Part shown: one piece after another, positions 1-5,701 of the stretch
How the letters are laid out: each line of letters starts with the position of its first letter
How positions within the stretch are numbered: position 1 is the stretch's first letter
NCBI GenBank assembly: GCA_900752275.1
Contig: CAADUS010000250.1
Location: 1-6,875, forward strand
Length of the DNA stretch: 6,875 bases
Direction: 5' to 3'
Origin: an uncultured Collinsella sp.
Lineage (GTDB): Bacteria > Actinomycetota > Coriobacteriia > Coriobacteriales > Coriobacteriaceae
Notes under the pieces: generated by a model
What the model saw: the letters and a program-made list of their open reading frames with translations, nothing else
Databases searched by the model: none
Told to the model about the DNA's origin: nothing
Position numbers and translations under genes: made by a program

Positions 1-43
1 ACCACTTTGGCTTTGGCGCGTTCCGCGGAGGGAGGAACCTGGA

Positions 44-1855
44 ATGGTAGAGCCCAACAAAACCACCGTCAGCGACAACACCGAAAACGGAGCGCACAAT
101 ATGGTCAAGCTCACTATCGATAATTGCGAGGTCGTGGTTCCCGAGCACACCACGATCCTGGACGCAGCCAAGTCCGTCGGCATTCAGATTCCTACCCTGT
201 GCTACCTGCGCGATCTAAACGAGATCGGCGGTTGCCGCGTGTGCGTGGTCGAGGTTGAGGGCTGCGACCAGCTGGTTGCCGCCTGCAACAACTACGTGCT
301 CGACGGCATGGTGGTCCACACCAACAGCCCCAAGGCGCGCGAAGCCCGTCGCACCAACGTGCAGCTGCTGCTGTCCCAGCACGATTCGCAGTGCACGAGC
401 TGCGTGCGCAGCGGCAACTGCAACCTACAGACCATCGCCAACGACCTGGGTATTTTTTATCTGCCGTATCAAAGGCATTTGGCGGGCGAGGGCTGGGATT
501 TCGATTTTCCCATCATCCGCGAAAACGACAAGTGCATTAAATGCATGCGCTGTATCAAGGTGTGCGAGAGCGTGCAGGGGCTAGGGATTTGGGACCTGAC
601 CAACCGCGCCACGCATACCGCCGTGGGTACCCGCGGGCGCGCGCCGATCGGCAAGACCGATTGCGTCGCGTGCGGCCAGTGCATAACGCATTGCCCGACG
701 GGCGCACTGCGCGAGCGCGACGATACCGAGACCGTGTTCGATGCTCTCGCCGATCCCGACAAGATCGTGCTGGTGCAGATTGCGCCGGCCGTGCGTAGCG
801 CTTGGGGCGAGGAACTTGGCATGTCTCGCGAGGAGGCTACCGTCGAGCGCCTGGCTTGCGCGCTGCGCCGCGTGGGCTTTGAGTACGTGTTCGATACCGA
901 TTTCTCGGCCGACCTCACCATTATGGAGGAGGGCTCCGAGCTGCTCGAGCGCCTGGGCGCCGCCGCCAAGGGCGAGGGTGACAGCCGCGGCTTGCCCATG
1001 TTTACGAGCTGCTGCCCGGGTTGGGTGCGCTTTGTGAAGGCCCGCTATCCGGAGTTTGTCGACAGCCTGTCTACGTCCAAGTCGCCGCAGCAGATGTTCG
1101 GCGCCATCGCCAAGACCTACTATGCCAAAGTGCTGGGCGTGGAGCCCGAGCGTCTGTTTGTGGTGTCCGTGATGCCGTGCACGGCCAAGAAGGCCGAGTG
1201 CGCGCTGCCGAGCATGGTGGGCGAGGACGGCACGCCCGATGTGGACGTTGCGCTGACGGTGCGCGAGATGGTGCGCATGATCCGCGCGAGCCACGTGAGC
1301 GTGGATACGCTGGTTGAGGAGCCGCTCGATACGCCGCTGGGCTTTGGCACGGGCGCGGGTGTGATCTTTGGCGCCACGGGCGGCGTGATGGAGGCCGCCG
1401 TGCGCTCGGCCTATTACCTGGTGACGGGCAAGAACCCCGACGCCGACTTCTTTACCGATGTGCGCGGCCTGGACGGCTGGAAGGAAGCCGTCGCCGATAT
1501 CGATGGTACCAAGGCGCGCGTCGCCGTGGCGCACGGGCTGGGCAACGCCGCCCGTCTGCTCGACGCGATTCGCGACGGCCGCGTGAGCTATGACTTCGTT
1601 GAGGTCATGGCGTGCCCGGGCGGCTGCGTCGGCGGCGGCGGCCAGCCCATCCACGACGGCTGTGAGCTGGCAGCCGAGCGTGGCCAGGTGCTCTGGGGCC
1701 TCGATGCGAAGGCGGACATTCGCTTCTCGCACGAGAATCCCGATGTCCAGGCGTGCTATCGCGAGTTCTTGGGCGAGCCGCTCTCGCCGCTGGCCGAGGA
1801 GCTGCTGCATACCGACCATCACGCCTGGTCGATGCCCAATGAGGGGGCGTGCTAG
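44..1855 (+). CDS. hydA: [FeFe] hydrogenase, group A, ferredoxin-type (603 aa)
   Basis: Catalyses reversible H2 formation from protons and reduced ferredoxin, probably cytoplasmic, disposing of electrons during fermentation. Modules in order: an N-terminal [2Fe-2S] ferredoxin-like domain (Cys53, 64, 67, 81); a His-Cys [4Fe-4S] motif (His113, Cys117, 120, 126); two [4Fe-4S] motifs (Cys164/167/170/174 and Cys207/210/213/217); then the H-cluster domain. All three H-cluster signatures are intact: TSCCPGW (321-327), MPCTAKKAE (377-385) and EVMACPGGCVGGGGQP (520-535). Expected ligands are Cys324, 379, 524 and 528, with Cys323 as proton relay. This is the layout of clostridial CpI (about 574 aa), with no extra C-terminal Fe-S domain of the trimeric bifurcating type. 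The start at 44 has a strong GGAGGGAGGA 7 nt upstream. Met20 (position 101, weaker GGAG) matches the usual family N-terminus and is the alternative. First gene of a three-gene operon; no maturation genes (hydE/F/G) are in the window. Confidence 0.97.
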   Translation: MVEPNKTTVSDNTENGAHNMVKLTIDNCEVVVPEHTTILDAAKSVGIQIPTLCYLRDLNEIGGCRVCVVEVEGCDQLVAACNNYVLDGMVVHTNSPKAREARRTNVQLLLSQHDSQCTSCVRSGNCNLQTIANDLGIFYLPYQRHLAGEGWDFDFPIIRENDKCIKCMRCIKVCESVQGLGIWDLTNRATHTAVGTRGRAPIGKTDCVACGQCITHCPTGALRERDDTETVFDALADPDKIVLVQIAPAVRSAWGEELGMSREEATVERLACALRRVGFEYVFDTDFSADLTIMEEGSELLERLGAAAKGEGDSRGLPMFTSCCPGWVRFVKARYPEFVDSLSTSKSPQQMFGAIAKTYYAKVLGVEPERLFVVSVMPCTAKKAECALPSMVGEDGTPDVDVALTVREMVRMIRASHVSVDTLVEEPLDTPLGFGTGAGVIFGATGGVMEAAVRSAYYLVTGKNPDADFFTDVRGLDGWKEAVADIDGTKARVAVAHGLGNAARLLDAIRDGRVSYDFVEVMACPGGCVGGGGQPIHDGCELAAERGQVLWGLDAKADIRFSHENPDVQACYREFLGEPLSPLAEELLHTDHHAWSMPNEGAC

Positions 1856-1857
1856 CG

Positions 1858-2916
1858 ATGCGCGCTTTTGATGTTGAGATGTCGCGCCGGGGGTTTGCCT
1901 CGGTGCTCGCCGCGGGCGCCCTGTCGCTTGCGCTCGCGGGCTGTGGCGGCGGAGCTACCGGTGCCGGGTCCGCCGCGGGCTCGGCTGCCGGGTCTGCTGC
2001 GGGCAGTTCTGCTGTCGAGCCGGTCGAGGTGCACGTCGCCTCGCTCAAGGGGCCGACGTCGATTGGCCTGGTGCAGTTTATGGACCAGGCGGACGAGGGC
2101 GCCACGGATAACGAGTTCTACTTTGCGATCAACACTGCCGCCGACGAGATCGTGCCCAAGGTCATTCAGGGAGATGTCGACATTGCCCTGGTGCCCGCCA
2201 ACGTGGCGAGCGTGCTCTACAACAAGACCGAAGGCGCGGTGCAGGTCATCGACATCAACACGCTGGGCGTGCTGAACGTGGTGACGGGCGACGCGAGTGT
2301 GGCCTCGTTTGGCGATTTGGCGGGCCATACCGTCTATATGACGGGCAAGGGCACCACGCCGGAGTACGTCATGAACTACCTGCTGGAGCGCGCGGGCCTG
2401 ACCGACCAGGTGGCGCTCGAGTTTAAGAGCGAGCCCACCGAGGTGCTGTCGGCTCTGCTTGCCGACCCGTCCGCCGTGGGCGTGCTGCCGGAGCCGTTCA
2501 AGACCGCTGCCATCGCCAAGAGCGAAGGCAAGCTGTCGGCTCCGGTAAGTCTGACCGATGTGTGGGATGAGCTGGCAGGAGACACGGGCTCGCGCCTGCT
2601 GACGGGTGTGACCGTGGTGCGCCGTGCCTTTGCCGAGGAGCATCCCGAGGCCGTGGCGGAATTCTTGCGCTGCCATGAGGCGAGCGTGAAGGCCGTCAAT
2701 GCGGCGCCGGCGGACTGGGCTCAGGCCGTGGTCGATGCGGGTATCGTGGATAACGCCGCGATTGCCGAAAAGGCGATTCCCGGGTGCATGCTCGTGTGCC
2801 AGACGGGGAAGGATATGAAGGCGGCGCTCGGTGGGTACCTGCAGGTGCTGGCCGATGCAGACTCGAGCGCCGTGGGCGGCAAGCTCCCGGCTGACGATTT
2901 CTACTACATGGAGTAG
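1858..2916 (+). CDS. ABC importer substrate-binding lipoprotein, NitT/TauT/SsuA-like (352 aa)
   Basis: Extracytoplasmic solute-binding protein that would deliver an unknown small substrate to the permease-ATPase encoded next. The ATG at 1858 is 2 bp after the hydrogenase stop and has GAGGGGG 10 nt upstream inside the hydrogenase end; an in-frame GTG at 1849 lies too close to that site. The signal peptide joins a twin-arginine motif (SRRGF, residues 9-13) to a hydrophobic stretch and a lipobox (LAGC, Cys29), so it is probably Tat-exported and lipid-anchored. A Gly/Ser/Ala linker follows, then a type II periplasmic-binding fold from about residue 55. Phrases such as VQGDVDIALVPAN-type (here IQGDVDIALVPAN), VLYNKTEGAVQ and a GGKLPADDFYY terminus fit, from memory, a NitT/TauT-like family common in anaerobic Firmicutes and Coriobacteriia whose substrate is unassigned. 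Sulfonate, nitrate or thiamine-precursor transport are relatives only, not supported calls. Confidence 0.9.
   Translation: MRAFDVEMSRRGFASVLAAGALSLALAGCGGGATGAGSAAGSAAGSAAGSSAVEPVEVHVASLKGPTSIGLVQFMDQADEGATDNEFYFAINTAADEIVPKVIQGDVDIALVPANVASVLYNKTEGAVQVIDINTLGVLNVVTGDASVASFGDLAGHTVYMTGKGTTPEYVMNYLLERAGLTDQVALEFKSEPTEVLSALLADPSAVGVLPEPFKTAAIAKSEGKLSAPVSLTDVWDELAGDTGSRLLTGVTVVRRAFAEEHPEAVAEFLRCHEASVKAVNAAPADWAQAVVDAGIVDNAAIAEKAIPGCMLVCQTGKDMKAALGGYLQVLADADSSAVGGKLPADDFYYME
1966..2001 (+). repeat. In-gene GSAA x3 linker repeat
   Basis: Three tandem Gly-Ser-Ala-Ala units directly after the lipobox region of the substrate-binding lipoprotein, followed by a Gly-Ser-Ser. The codons differ between units (for example TCC, TCG, TCT for Ser), so the protein pattern is kept while the DNA repeat has decayed. 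It is probably a flexible tether between the membrane-anchored Cys29 and the binding domain. Confidence 0.8.
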
Positions 2917-2919
2917 CTC

Positions 2920-4296
2920 GTGTGTGCGTTTGCTCGACACATGACAAAGCGTATGAAGGCGGTGGCGGCAGCAGGTGCCGTTGCCGCCTTTTGGCTTGCC
3001 GTGTGGGTCTTCGCGGCAGCGCTGGTGGCGCAGCCGCTGATTTTGCCGGGGCCGGGCGCTGTTATGGTGGCGTTGCTGCGGCTGGTGTGTGATGCCAACA
3101 CGTGGGCGATTCTGGTGGGCTCAGGCGCACGAATCTTGGGCGGACTGGCGCTTGCCGCGATCTGCGGCGGTGTACTGGCGGGAGTCTCGGTGCGGTCGCG
3201 GACGTTTGCCCGTCTGGTGGCGCCGGCGCTTTCGTTTGTAAAGGCGACGCCGGTTGCCTGCGTGGTGGTTCTACTGCTCATTTGGCTGGGGTCGGCGCGC
3301 GTGAGCATTGCAGCGGTCTTTTTGATGGCACTGCCGGGCGTGTATTTTTCGCTGGTCGAGGGTTTGGCACAAGTGGATAGGCCGCTGGAGCAGATGTTTC
3401 GTCTGCACGGTGTGCGGGGTTGGCGACTGTTCTTCGCCCATACCTGGCGCGAAGTCCTGCCGTTTGTGCTTTCGTGCGCCCGGGCCGTGATTGGCATGAG
3501 CTGGAAGGCCGGCGTGGCGGCGGAGCTGATCGGCATGGCGACGGGCACCGTGGGCGAGCGTATCTATCAGGCAAAGCTGCTTATCGAGACAGCGGATCTG
3601 CTGGCGTGGACCGTGTTGGTCGTGGCGGCATCGTGGGCATGCGAGCGTGTGCTGGTGTGGTTGCTGCGGGCTTCGGGGCCCGCGGCATGGCGTGTGGCCG
3701 TGCGGGCGCATGGGCGCGGTGCTCGCGGGCGTGCGGCCTCTGCTGGCGCCGGCGCTGCGGCGGTGCTTGCGCTTGCCGTGGGCGATCGTGCGCCCTGGGC
3801 GCCGGCGCTCGACGGTTTGGTGCTCAACGTACCCGCGGGCGGGCGTGTTTGCGTGATGGGCGCTTCGGGCGCGGGCAAGTCGACGCTGCTCGCCCTGGCG
3901 GCGGGGGAGTGCGTGCCGTGCTCGATGGTGTTTCAGGACGCGCGCTTGGTCGAGTCCGCCTCGGCGCTGGATAACGTGCTGGTGTGTGCCGATGCGCGCA
4001 TGGACGCCTCGAGTGCCGCAGCCCTGTTGCGCCTGCTGATGCCGGGGGTCGATGTACATGCTCGTGTGGCCGAGCTCTCGGGCGGGCAGCGCCGTCGCGT
4101 CGAGATTGCCCGAGCCCTGCTGTGCGGCGGTTGCGCCGTCATTCTGGATGAGCCCTTTACCGGCTTGGATGTCGCTGCGCGTGATGCGACGGCCGGCGTC
4201 GTGCTCGAGCTGCTCGATGGCCGAACGCTCCTGCTCGCCACACATGACCCCATCGACGCTCAGGCGCTCGATATCTCGGACGTCATCACGCTCTAA
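2920..4296 (+). CDS. ABC importer permease-ATPase fusion, NitT/TauT-like (458 aa)
   Basis: One polypeptide carries both membrane and motor domains of an importer, so a homodimer could supply the whole translocator for the lipoprotein encoded 3 bp upstream. Residues about 13-250 are a TauC/SsuC-type permease with about six hydrophobic segments (near 14-40, 65-90, 106-124, 126-146, 180-204, 227-249), an EAA-like loop (E157, G164, LP 180-181) and the family phrase WKAGVAAELIG. An Ala/Gly/Arg-rich linker (about 251-280) leads to the ATPase: Walker A GASGAGKST (314-322), Q-loop Gln339, signature LSGGQ (386-390), Walker B VILDEP (407-412), D-loop GLD (415-417) and switch His442. The ATPase is only about 180 residues against about 250 for TauB/SsuB. 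About 20 residues are missing between Walker A and Q-loop, and the C-terminus ends 16 residues after the His. The GTG start at 2920 has GGAG (2910-2913) 6 nt before it; the ATG at 2941 lacks a ribosome site. Confidence 0.9.
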   Translation: MCAFARHMTKRMKAVAAAGAVAAFWLAVWVFAAALVAQPLILPGPGAVMVALLRLVCDANTWAILVGSGARILGGLALAAICGGVLAGVSVRSRTFARLVAPALSFVKATPVACVVVLLLIWLGSARVSIAAVFLMALPGVYFSLVEGLAQVDRPLEQMFRLHGVRGWRLFFAHTWREVLPFVLSCARAVIGMSWKAGVAAELIGMATGTVGERIYQAKLLIETADLLAWTVLVVAASWACERVLVWLLRASGPAAWRVAVRAHGRGARGRAASAGAGAAAVLALAVGDRAPWAPALDGLVLNVPAGGRVCVMGASGAGKSTLLALAAGECVPCSMVFQDARLVESASALDNVLVCADARMDASSAAALLRLLMPGVDVHARVAELSGGQRRRVEIARALLCGGCAVILDEPFTGLDVAARDATAGVVLELLDGRTLLLATHDPIDAQALDISDVITL

Positions 4297-4303
4297 ATAC
4301 TTA
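4296..4303 (+). promoter_or_regulatory. AATACTTA box 1 (candidate operator half)
   Basis: The 8-mer AATACTTA begins at the last base of the importer stop codon and recurs exactly at 4369-4376, a start-to-start distance of 73 bp (about seven helical turns), with the candidate promoter between them. Two exact copies of an AT-rich 8-mer so close together in GC-rich DNA suggest a protein-binding site. Which protein binds is unknown; the RelB-like product downstream is one candidate. Confidence 0.35.
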
Positions 4304-4316
4304 CTCAGCAACAAAA

Positions 4317-4344
4317 TGACCTGTTTTCCGTTCCCATGGGGTCA
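4317..4344 (+). repeat. Palindromic intergenic element, copy 1 (28 bp)
   Basis: Imperfect palindrome 20 nt after the importer stop: arms TGACC and GGTCA (4317-4321 and 4340-4344), extendable by a T-G wobble, around a loop starting GTTTTCC (4323-4329) and containing CCCATGGG (4333-4340). It matches the element at 4711-4741 in layout and core. No T-run follows the second arm, so it is not a classical intrinsic terminator. It could be a repeat family member, a regulator site or an RNA 3' element. Confidence 0.7.
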
Positions 4345-4348
4345 GATG

Positions 4349-4357
4349 TGGTATTCT
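4349..4357 (+). promoter_or_regulatory. Candidate extended -10 promoter for the RelB-like gene
   Basis: TGG followed by TATTCT gives an extended -10 (TG, one base, then a hexamer matching 4 of 6 consensus bases). No convincing -35 hexamer sits 16-18 bp upstream; that space is occupied by the palindromic element. If used, transcription would start near 4364 and give a leader of about 145 nt. A similar TGTGGTA string recurs before the CPBP gene. Prediction only. Confidence 0.4.
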
Positions 4358-4365
4358 ATCTGCGG

Positions 4366-4394
4366 GGTAATACTTAAGAATACTAAGTAATACC
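4366..4394 (+). promoter_or_regulatory. 29-bp inverted repeat with 10-bp internal period (candidate operator)
   Basis: Arms of 11 bp (4366-4376 and 4384-4394) are complementary at 10 of 11 positions around a 7-bp centre. The pentamer AATAC also recurs at 4369, 4379 and 4389, an exact 10-bp period, so equal contacts would fall on one face of the helix. The site lies just after the predicted start of transcription. Such arrays suit ribbon-helix-helix repressors that bind as dimers side by side, which would fit autoregulation by the gene downstream; this is inferred. Confidence 0.5.
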
Positions 4395-4416
4395 AACGCC
4401 GCAGAAACACACTCCT

Positions 4417-4473
4417 GATGCGGGCCAATCGGGTTGCCTTCACAGCCCGTCGCCCAGCCGCGTGGCCCGCATC
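4417..4473 (+). promoter_or_regulatory. Long leader hairpin, 11-bp perfect stem, upstream of the RelB-like gene
   Basis: GATGCGGGCCA (4417-4427) pairs perfectly with TGGCCCGCATC (4463-4473) across a 35-nt loop. The loop holds a second possible stem, CGGG (4430-4433) with CCCG (4446-4449). The structure ends 24 nt before the AAGGAA ribosome site (4498-4503), so it does not itself mask translation. It fits no riboswitch class I recognise. It may stabilise the transcript, act as a cis-regulatory RNA, or be a DNA-level palindrome. Confidence 0.6.
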
Positions 4474-4508
4474 TATCCGCACCACCGTCGTTTCAAAAAG
4501 GAAGCGCC

Positions 4509-4709
4509 ATGGCAGAACACATGACCCCGGTTGTCGCGAAGGTCTTGCCTGAGGAAAAGGCGGCCTTCGCGGCGGCAACCCAGCTCGTAGGCACCACGCC
4601 GTCCAACGCCATCCGCATGTTCATCGCCGCCTTCAATCGCTGCGGCACCTTTCCGTTCGACATTTCGCCCAGCGGGGCCTTTGGCACTGTGCCCGATTCT
4701 CATCAATAA
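4509..4709 (+). CDS. Orphan RelB/DinJ-like ribbon-helix-helix protein (66 aa)
   Basis: Probable small DNA-binding protein of the RelB/DinJ antitoxin superfamily. Residues about 7-49 show the family pattern: a short strand (PVVAKVLPEE), a helix, the turn VGTTPSNAIRMFI, and a second helix leading to the typical GTFPFDI. The C-terminal segment that wraps the toxin in family antitoxins is only about 15 residues here (E. coli DinJ is 86 aa), and no toxin-like reading frame lies on either side. The protein may therefore be a solitary regulator, an antitoxin left after toxin loss, or an antitoxin acting on a toxin elsewhere. The ATG at 4509 has AAGGAA 5 nt upstream; longer in-frame starts would cross the leader hairpin and lack a ribosome site. 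The gene sits alone, with its own candidate promoter and operators, between two palindromic elements. Confidence 0.8.
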   Translation: MAEHMTPVVAKVLPEEKAAFAAATQLVGTTPSNAIRMFIAAFNRCGTFPFDISPSGAFGTVPDSHQ

Positions 4710-4710
4710 G

Positions 4711-4741
4711 TGATCCGTTTTCCTCCGTCCCCATGGGATCA
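4711..4741 (+). repeat. Palindromic intergenic element, copy 2 (31 bp)
   Basis: Begins 1 nt after the stop of the RelB-like gene. Perfect 6-bp arms TGATCC (4711-4716) and GGATCA (4736-4741) enclose GTTTTCC (4717-4723) and overlap CCCATGGG (4730-4737). Compared with the element at 4317-4344, a C-G pair in the stem is replaced by T-A, so pairing is conserved while sequence changes. Weak similarity also extends about 12 nt upstream of both copies (CTCA, CAA and AA blocks). Confidence 0.7.
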
Positions 4742-4757
4742 GCTCTCTGCCGAGTTG

Positions 4758-4766
4758 TGGTAGAAC
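4758..4766 (+). promoter_or_regulatory. Candidate extended -10 promoter for the CPBP protease gene
   Basis: TG, G, then TAGAAC resembles an extended -10 (4 of 6 bases) and sits 26 nt before the start codon. It shares TGTGGTA with the candidate promoter at 4349-4357. No clear -35 is visible. The leader would be about 20 nt. Prediction only. Confidence 0.3.
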
Positions 4767-4792
4767 TAGGGAACGGTTTTGAGGAGGTTGGC

Positions 4793-5701
4793 ATGCTCAA
4801 TGCGATGGCGTGGGCGCTTGCATGTTTTGGCGTTGTCGCTGCCGATATAGCCCTGAGCGTGGTTCTGTTTTCGGTTCTCGATGCCGTATCGGTGCTGACG
4901 GGCTATCCGATCGACAATCTCGATATCCAATGGTTCCAGGCTGCCGCTCAGACGGCGTCGTTTTTGATGGCGCTGCTGTGGTGGCGTTATCTGTGGCCCC
5001 GCTCCTTCATGGCGCGCCGGCAAGGTGAACGTCCGCTCGGCGGGGGAGCAAGTGCTGCATGGAAGCGCATCGCTTGCGTTGTCGTGATTGGCCTTGCCCT
5101 GCAGGTGGTCGTTGGCTACGTGACCGACGCCGTGCTGTCGCTGTTGCCCGACGCCGCGGCCGACTACAGCGAGCTTATCGAGGAAACAGGTATGGGCGAC
5201 ACCAGCTATCTCGCCGTCCTGACTACGGTGCTCGGCGCCCCATTTTGTGAAGAGCTGCTGGTGCGCGGCATTATTTTTGAGTTTTCGCTCCGAGCGTTTA
5301 ATCCGCAGTGTCGCCCACTTTGGAAGCGCCCGCGTCGTGCGAGCGCGCAAAACGGCGCCATGGTGCCCTGGGCGGCCCCAGGTACGTGGGGTATCGCCGC
5401 GGCGATTGTGCTGCAGGCGGCAATCTTCGGTTTTATGCACATGAATTGGGTGCAGGGTTGCTACGCGGGTGCCGCCGGCCTCATCTTTGGTTGGGTGCTC
5501 GTGACGACCGGAAAGCTCCGCTACACGATCCTGCTGCACTTTGCCTTTAATGCCGGGTTGTACCTCATGGGCCTGCTGTGGTTTGTGAACACGCCGCTCG
5601 ACGTAGTGATCACGGTTGCCATCGCCGGCTTTGTGCTGGTAGAGGCGATGCGGTCGCTCAAACTGACGTGCCAGACGGATCATCCCTACCAGCAAGCGTG
5701 A
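4793..5701 (+). CDS. CPBP-family intramembrane metalloprotease (302 aa)
   Basis: Polytopic membrane protein of the CPBP (Abi/CAAX-protease-like, Rce1-related) family, which comprises glutamate-dependent intramembrane proteases; bacterial members act in peptide processing, bacteriocin self-protection or unknown roles. About eight hydrophobic segments are visible (near residues 2-32, 51-68, 92-118, 139-162, 198-217, 221-238, 243-265, 268-285). Catalytic motifs are complete: EELLVRG (Glu153, Glu154, Arg158), FGFMH (His216) and HFAFN (His249, Asn253). A basic, Pro/Trp-containing loop of about 30 residues (168-197) separates the first two motifs. The ATG at 4793 is chosen because GAGGAGG (4781-4787) lies 5 nt before it; an in-frame ATG at 4733 falls inside the palindromic element and lacks a ribosome site. 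It is apparently monocistronic. Nothing in the window identifies its substrate. Confidence 0.92.
   Translation: MLNAMAWALACFGVVAADIALSVVLFSVLDAVSVLTGYPIDNLDIQWFQAAAQTASFLMALLWWRYLWPRSFMARRQGERPLGGGASAAWKRIACVVVIGLALQVVVGYVTDAVLSLLPDAAADYSELIEETGMGDTSYLAVLTTVLGAPFCEELLVRGIIFEFSLRAFNPQCRPLWKRPRRASAQNGAMVPWAAPGTWGIAAAIVLQAAIFGFMHMNWVQGCYAGAAGLIFGWVLVTTGKLRYTILLHFAFNAGLYLMGLLWFVNTPLDVVITVAIAGFVLVEAMRSLKLTCQTDHPYQQA

Noticed and set aside
3..50. Possible 3' end of an upstream + strand gene: frame open from the window edge to a TAG at 48-50 that overlaps the hydrogenase start.
   Set aside because: Only about 15 codons are visible and no recognisable motif is present. It would fit translational coupling but cannot be supported.
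469..1822. Long minus-strand frames (413 and 176 codons) opposite the hydrogenase.
   Set aside because: They are complementary-strand shadows of a GC-rich gene: His/Ala/Arg-rich, without recognisable domains, and opposite an intact, fully motif-bearing hydrogenase.
1852..4314. Long minus-strand frames (362 and 347 codons) opposite the importer genes.
   Set aside because: Their composition is typical of antisense frames, with no domains, and both overlapping sense genes are well supported.
4317..4344. Intrinsic terminator for the hydrogenase-importer operon.
   Set aside because: The stem is only 5-6 bp with a long loop and no T-run after the second arm; the TTTT lies inside the loop. It is kept as a repeat element instead.
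4296..4508. Known riboswitch (for example TPP, suggested by distant similarity of the importer to thiamine-precursor systems).
   Set aside because: No conserved riboswitch core was seen, and the leader belongs to the RelB-like gene, not to the importer operon.
4418..4552. 44-codon + strand frame starting in the leader hairpin, overlapping the start of the RelB-like gene in another frame.
   Set aside because: There is no ribosome site before its ATG, the composition is Arg/Ala-rich, and it looks like a chance frame rather than a leader peptide.
4342..4578. 78-codon minus-strand frame across the regulatory region.
   Set aside because: It has no ribosome site or recognisable domain, is Arg/Pro-rich, and conflicts with the promoter, leader and RelB-like gene on the + strand.
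4733..4792. Longer CPBP protein starting at the in-frame ATG at 4733.
   Set aside because: That ATG lies in the CCCATGGG of the palindromic element without a ribosome site. The ATG at 4793 has GAGGAGG at good spacing and begins a typical membrane segment.
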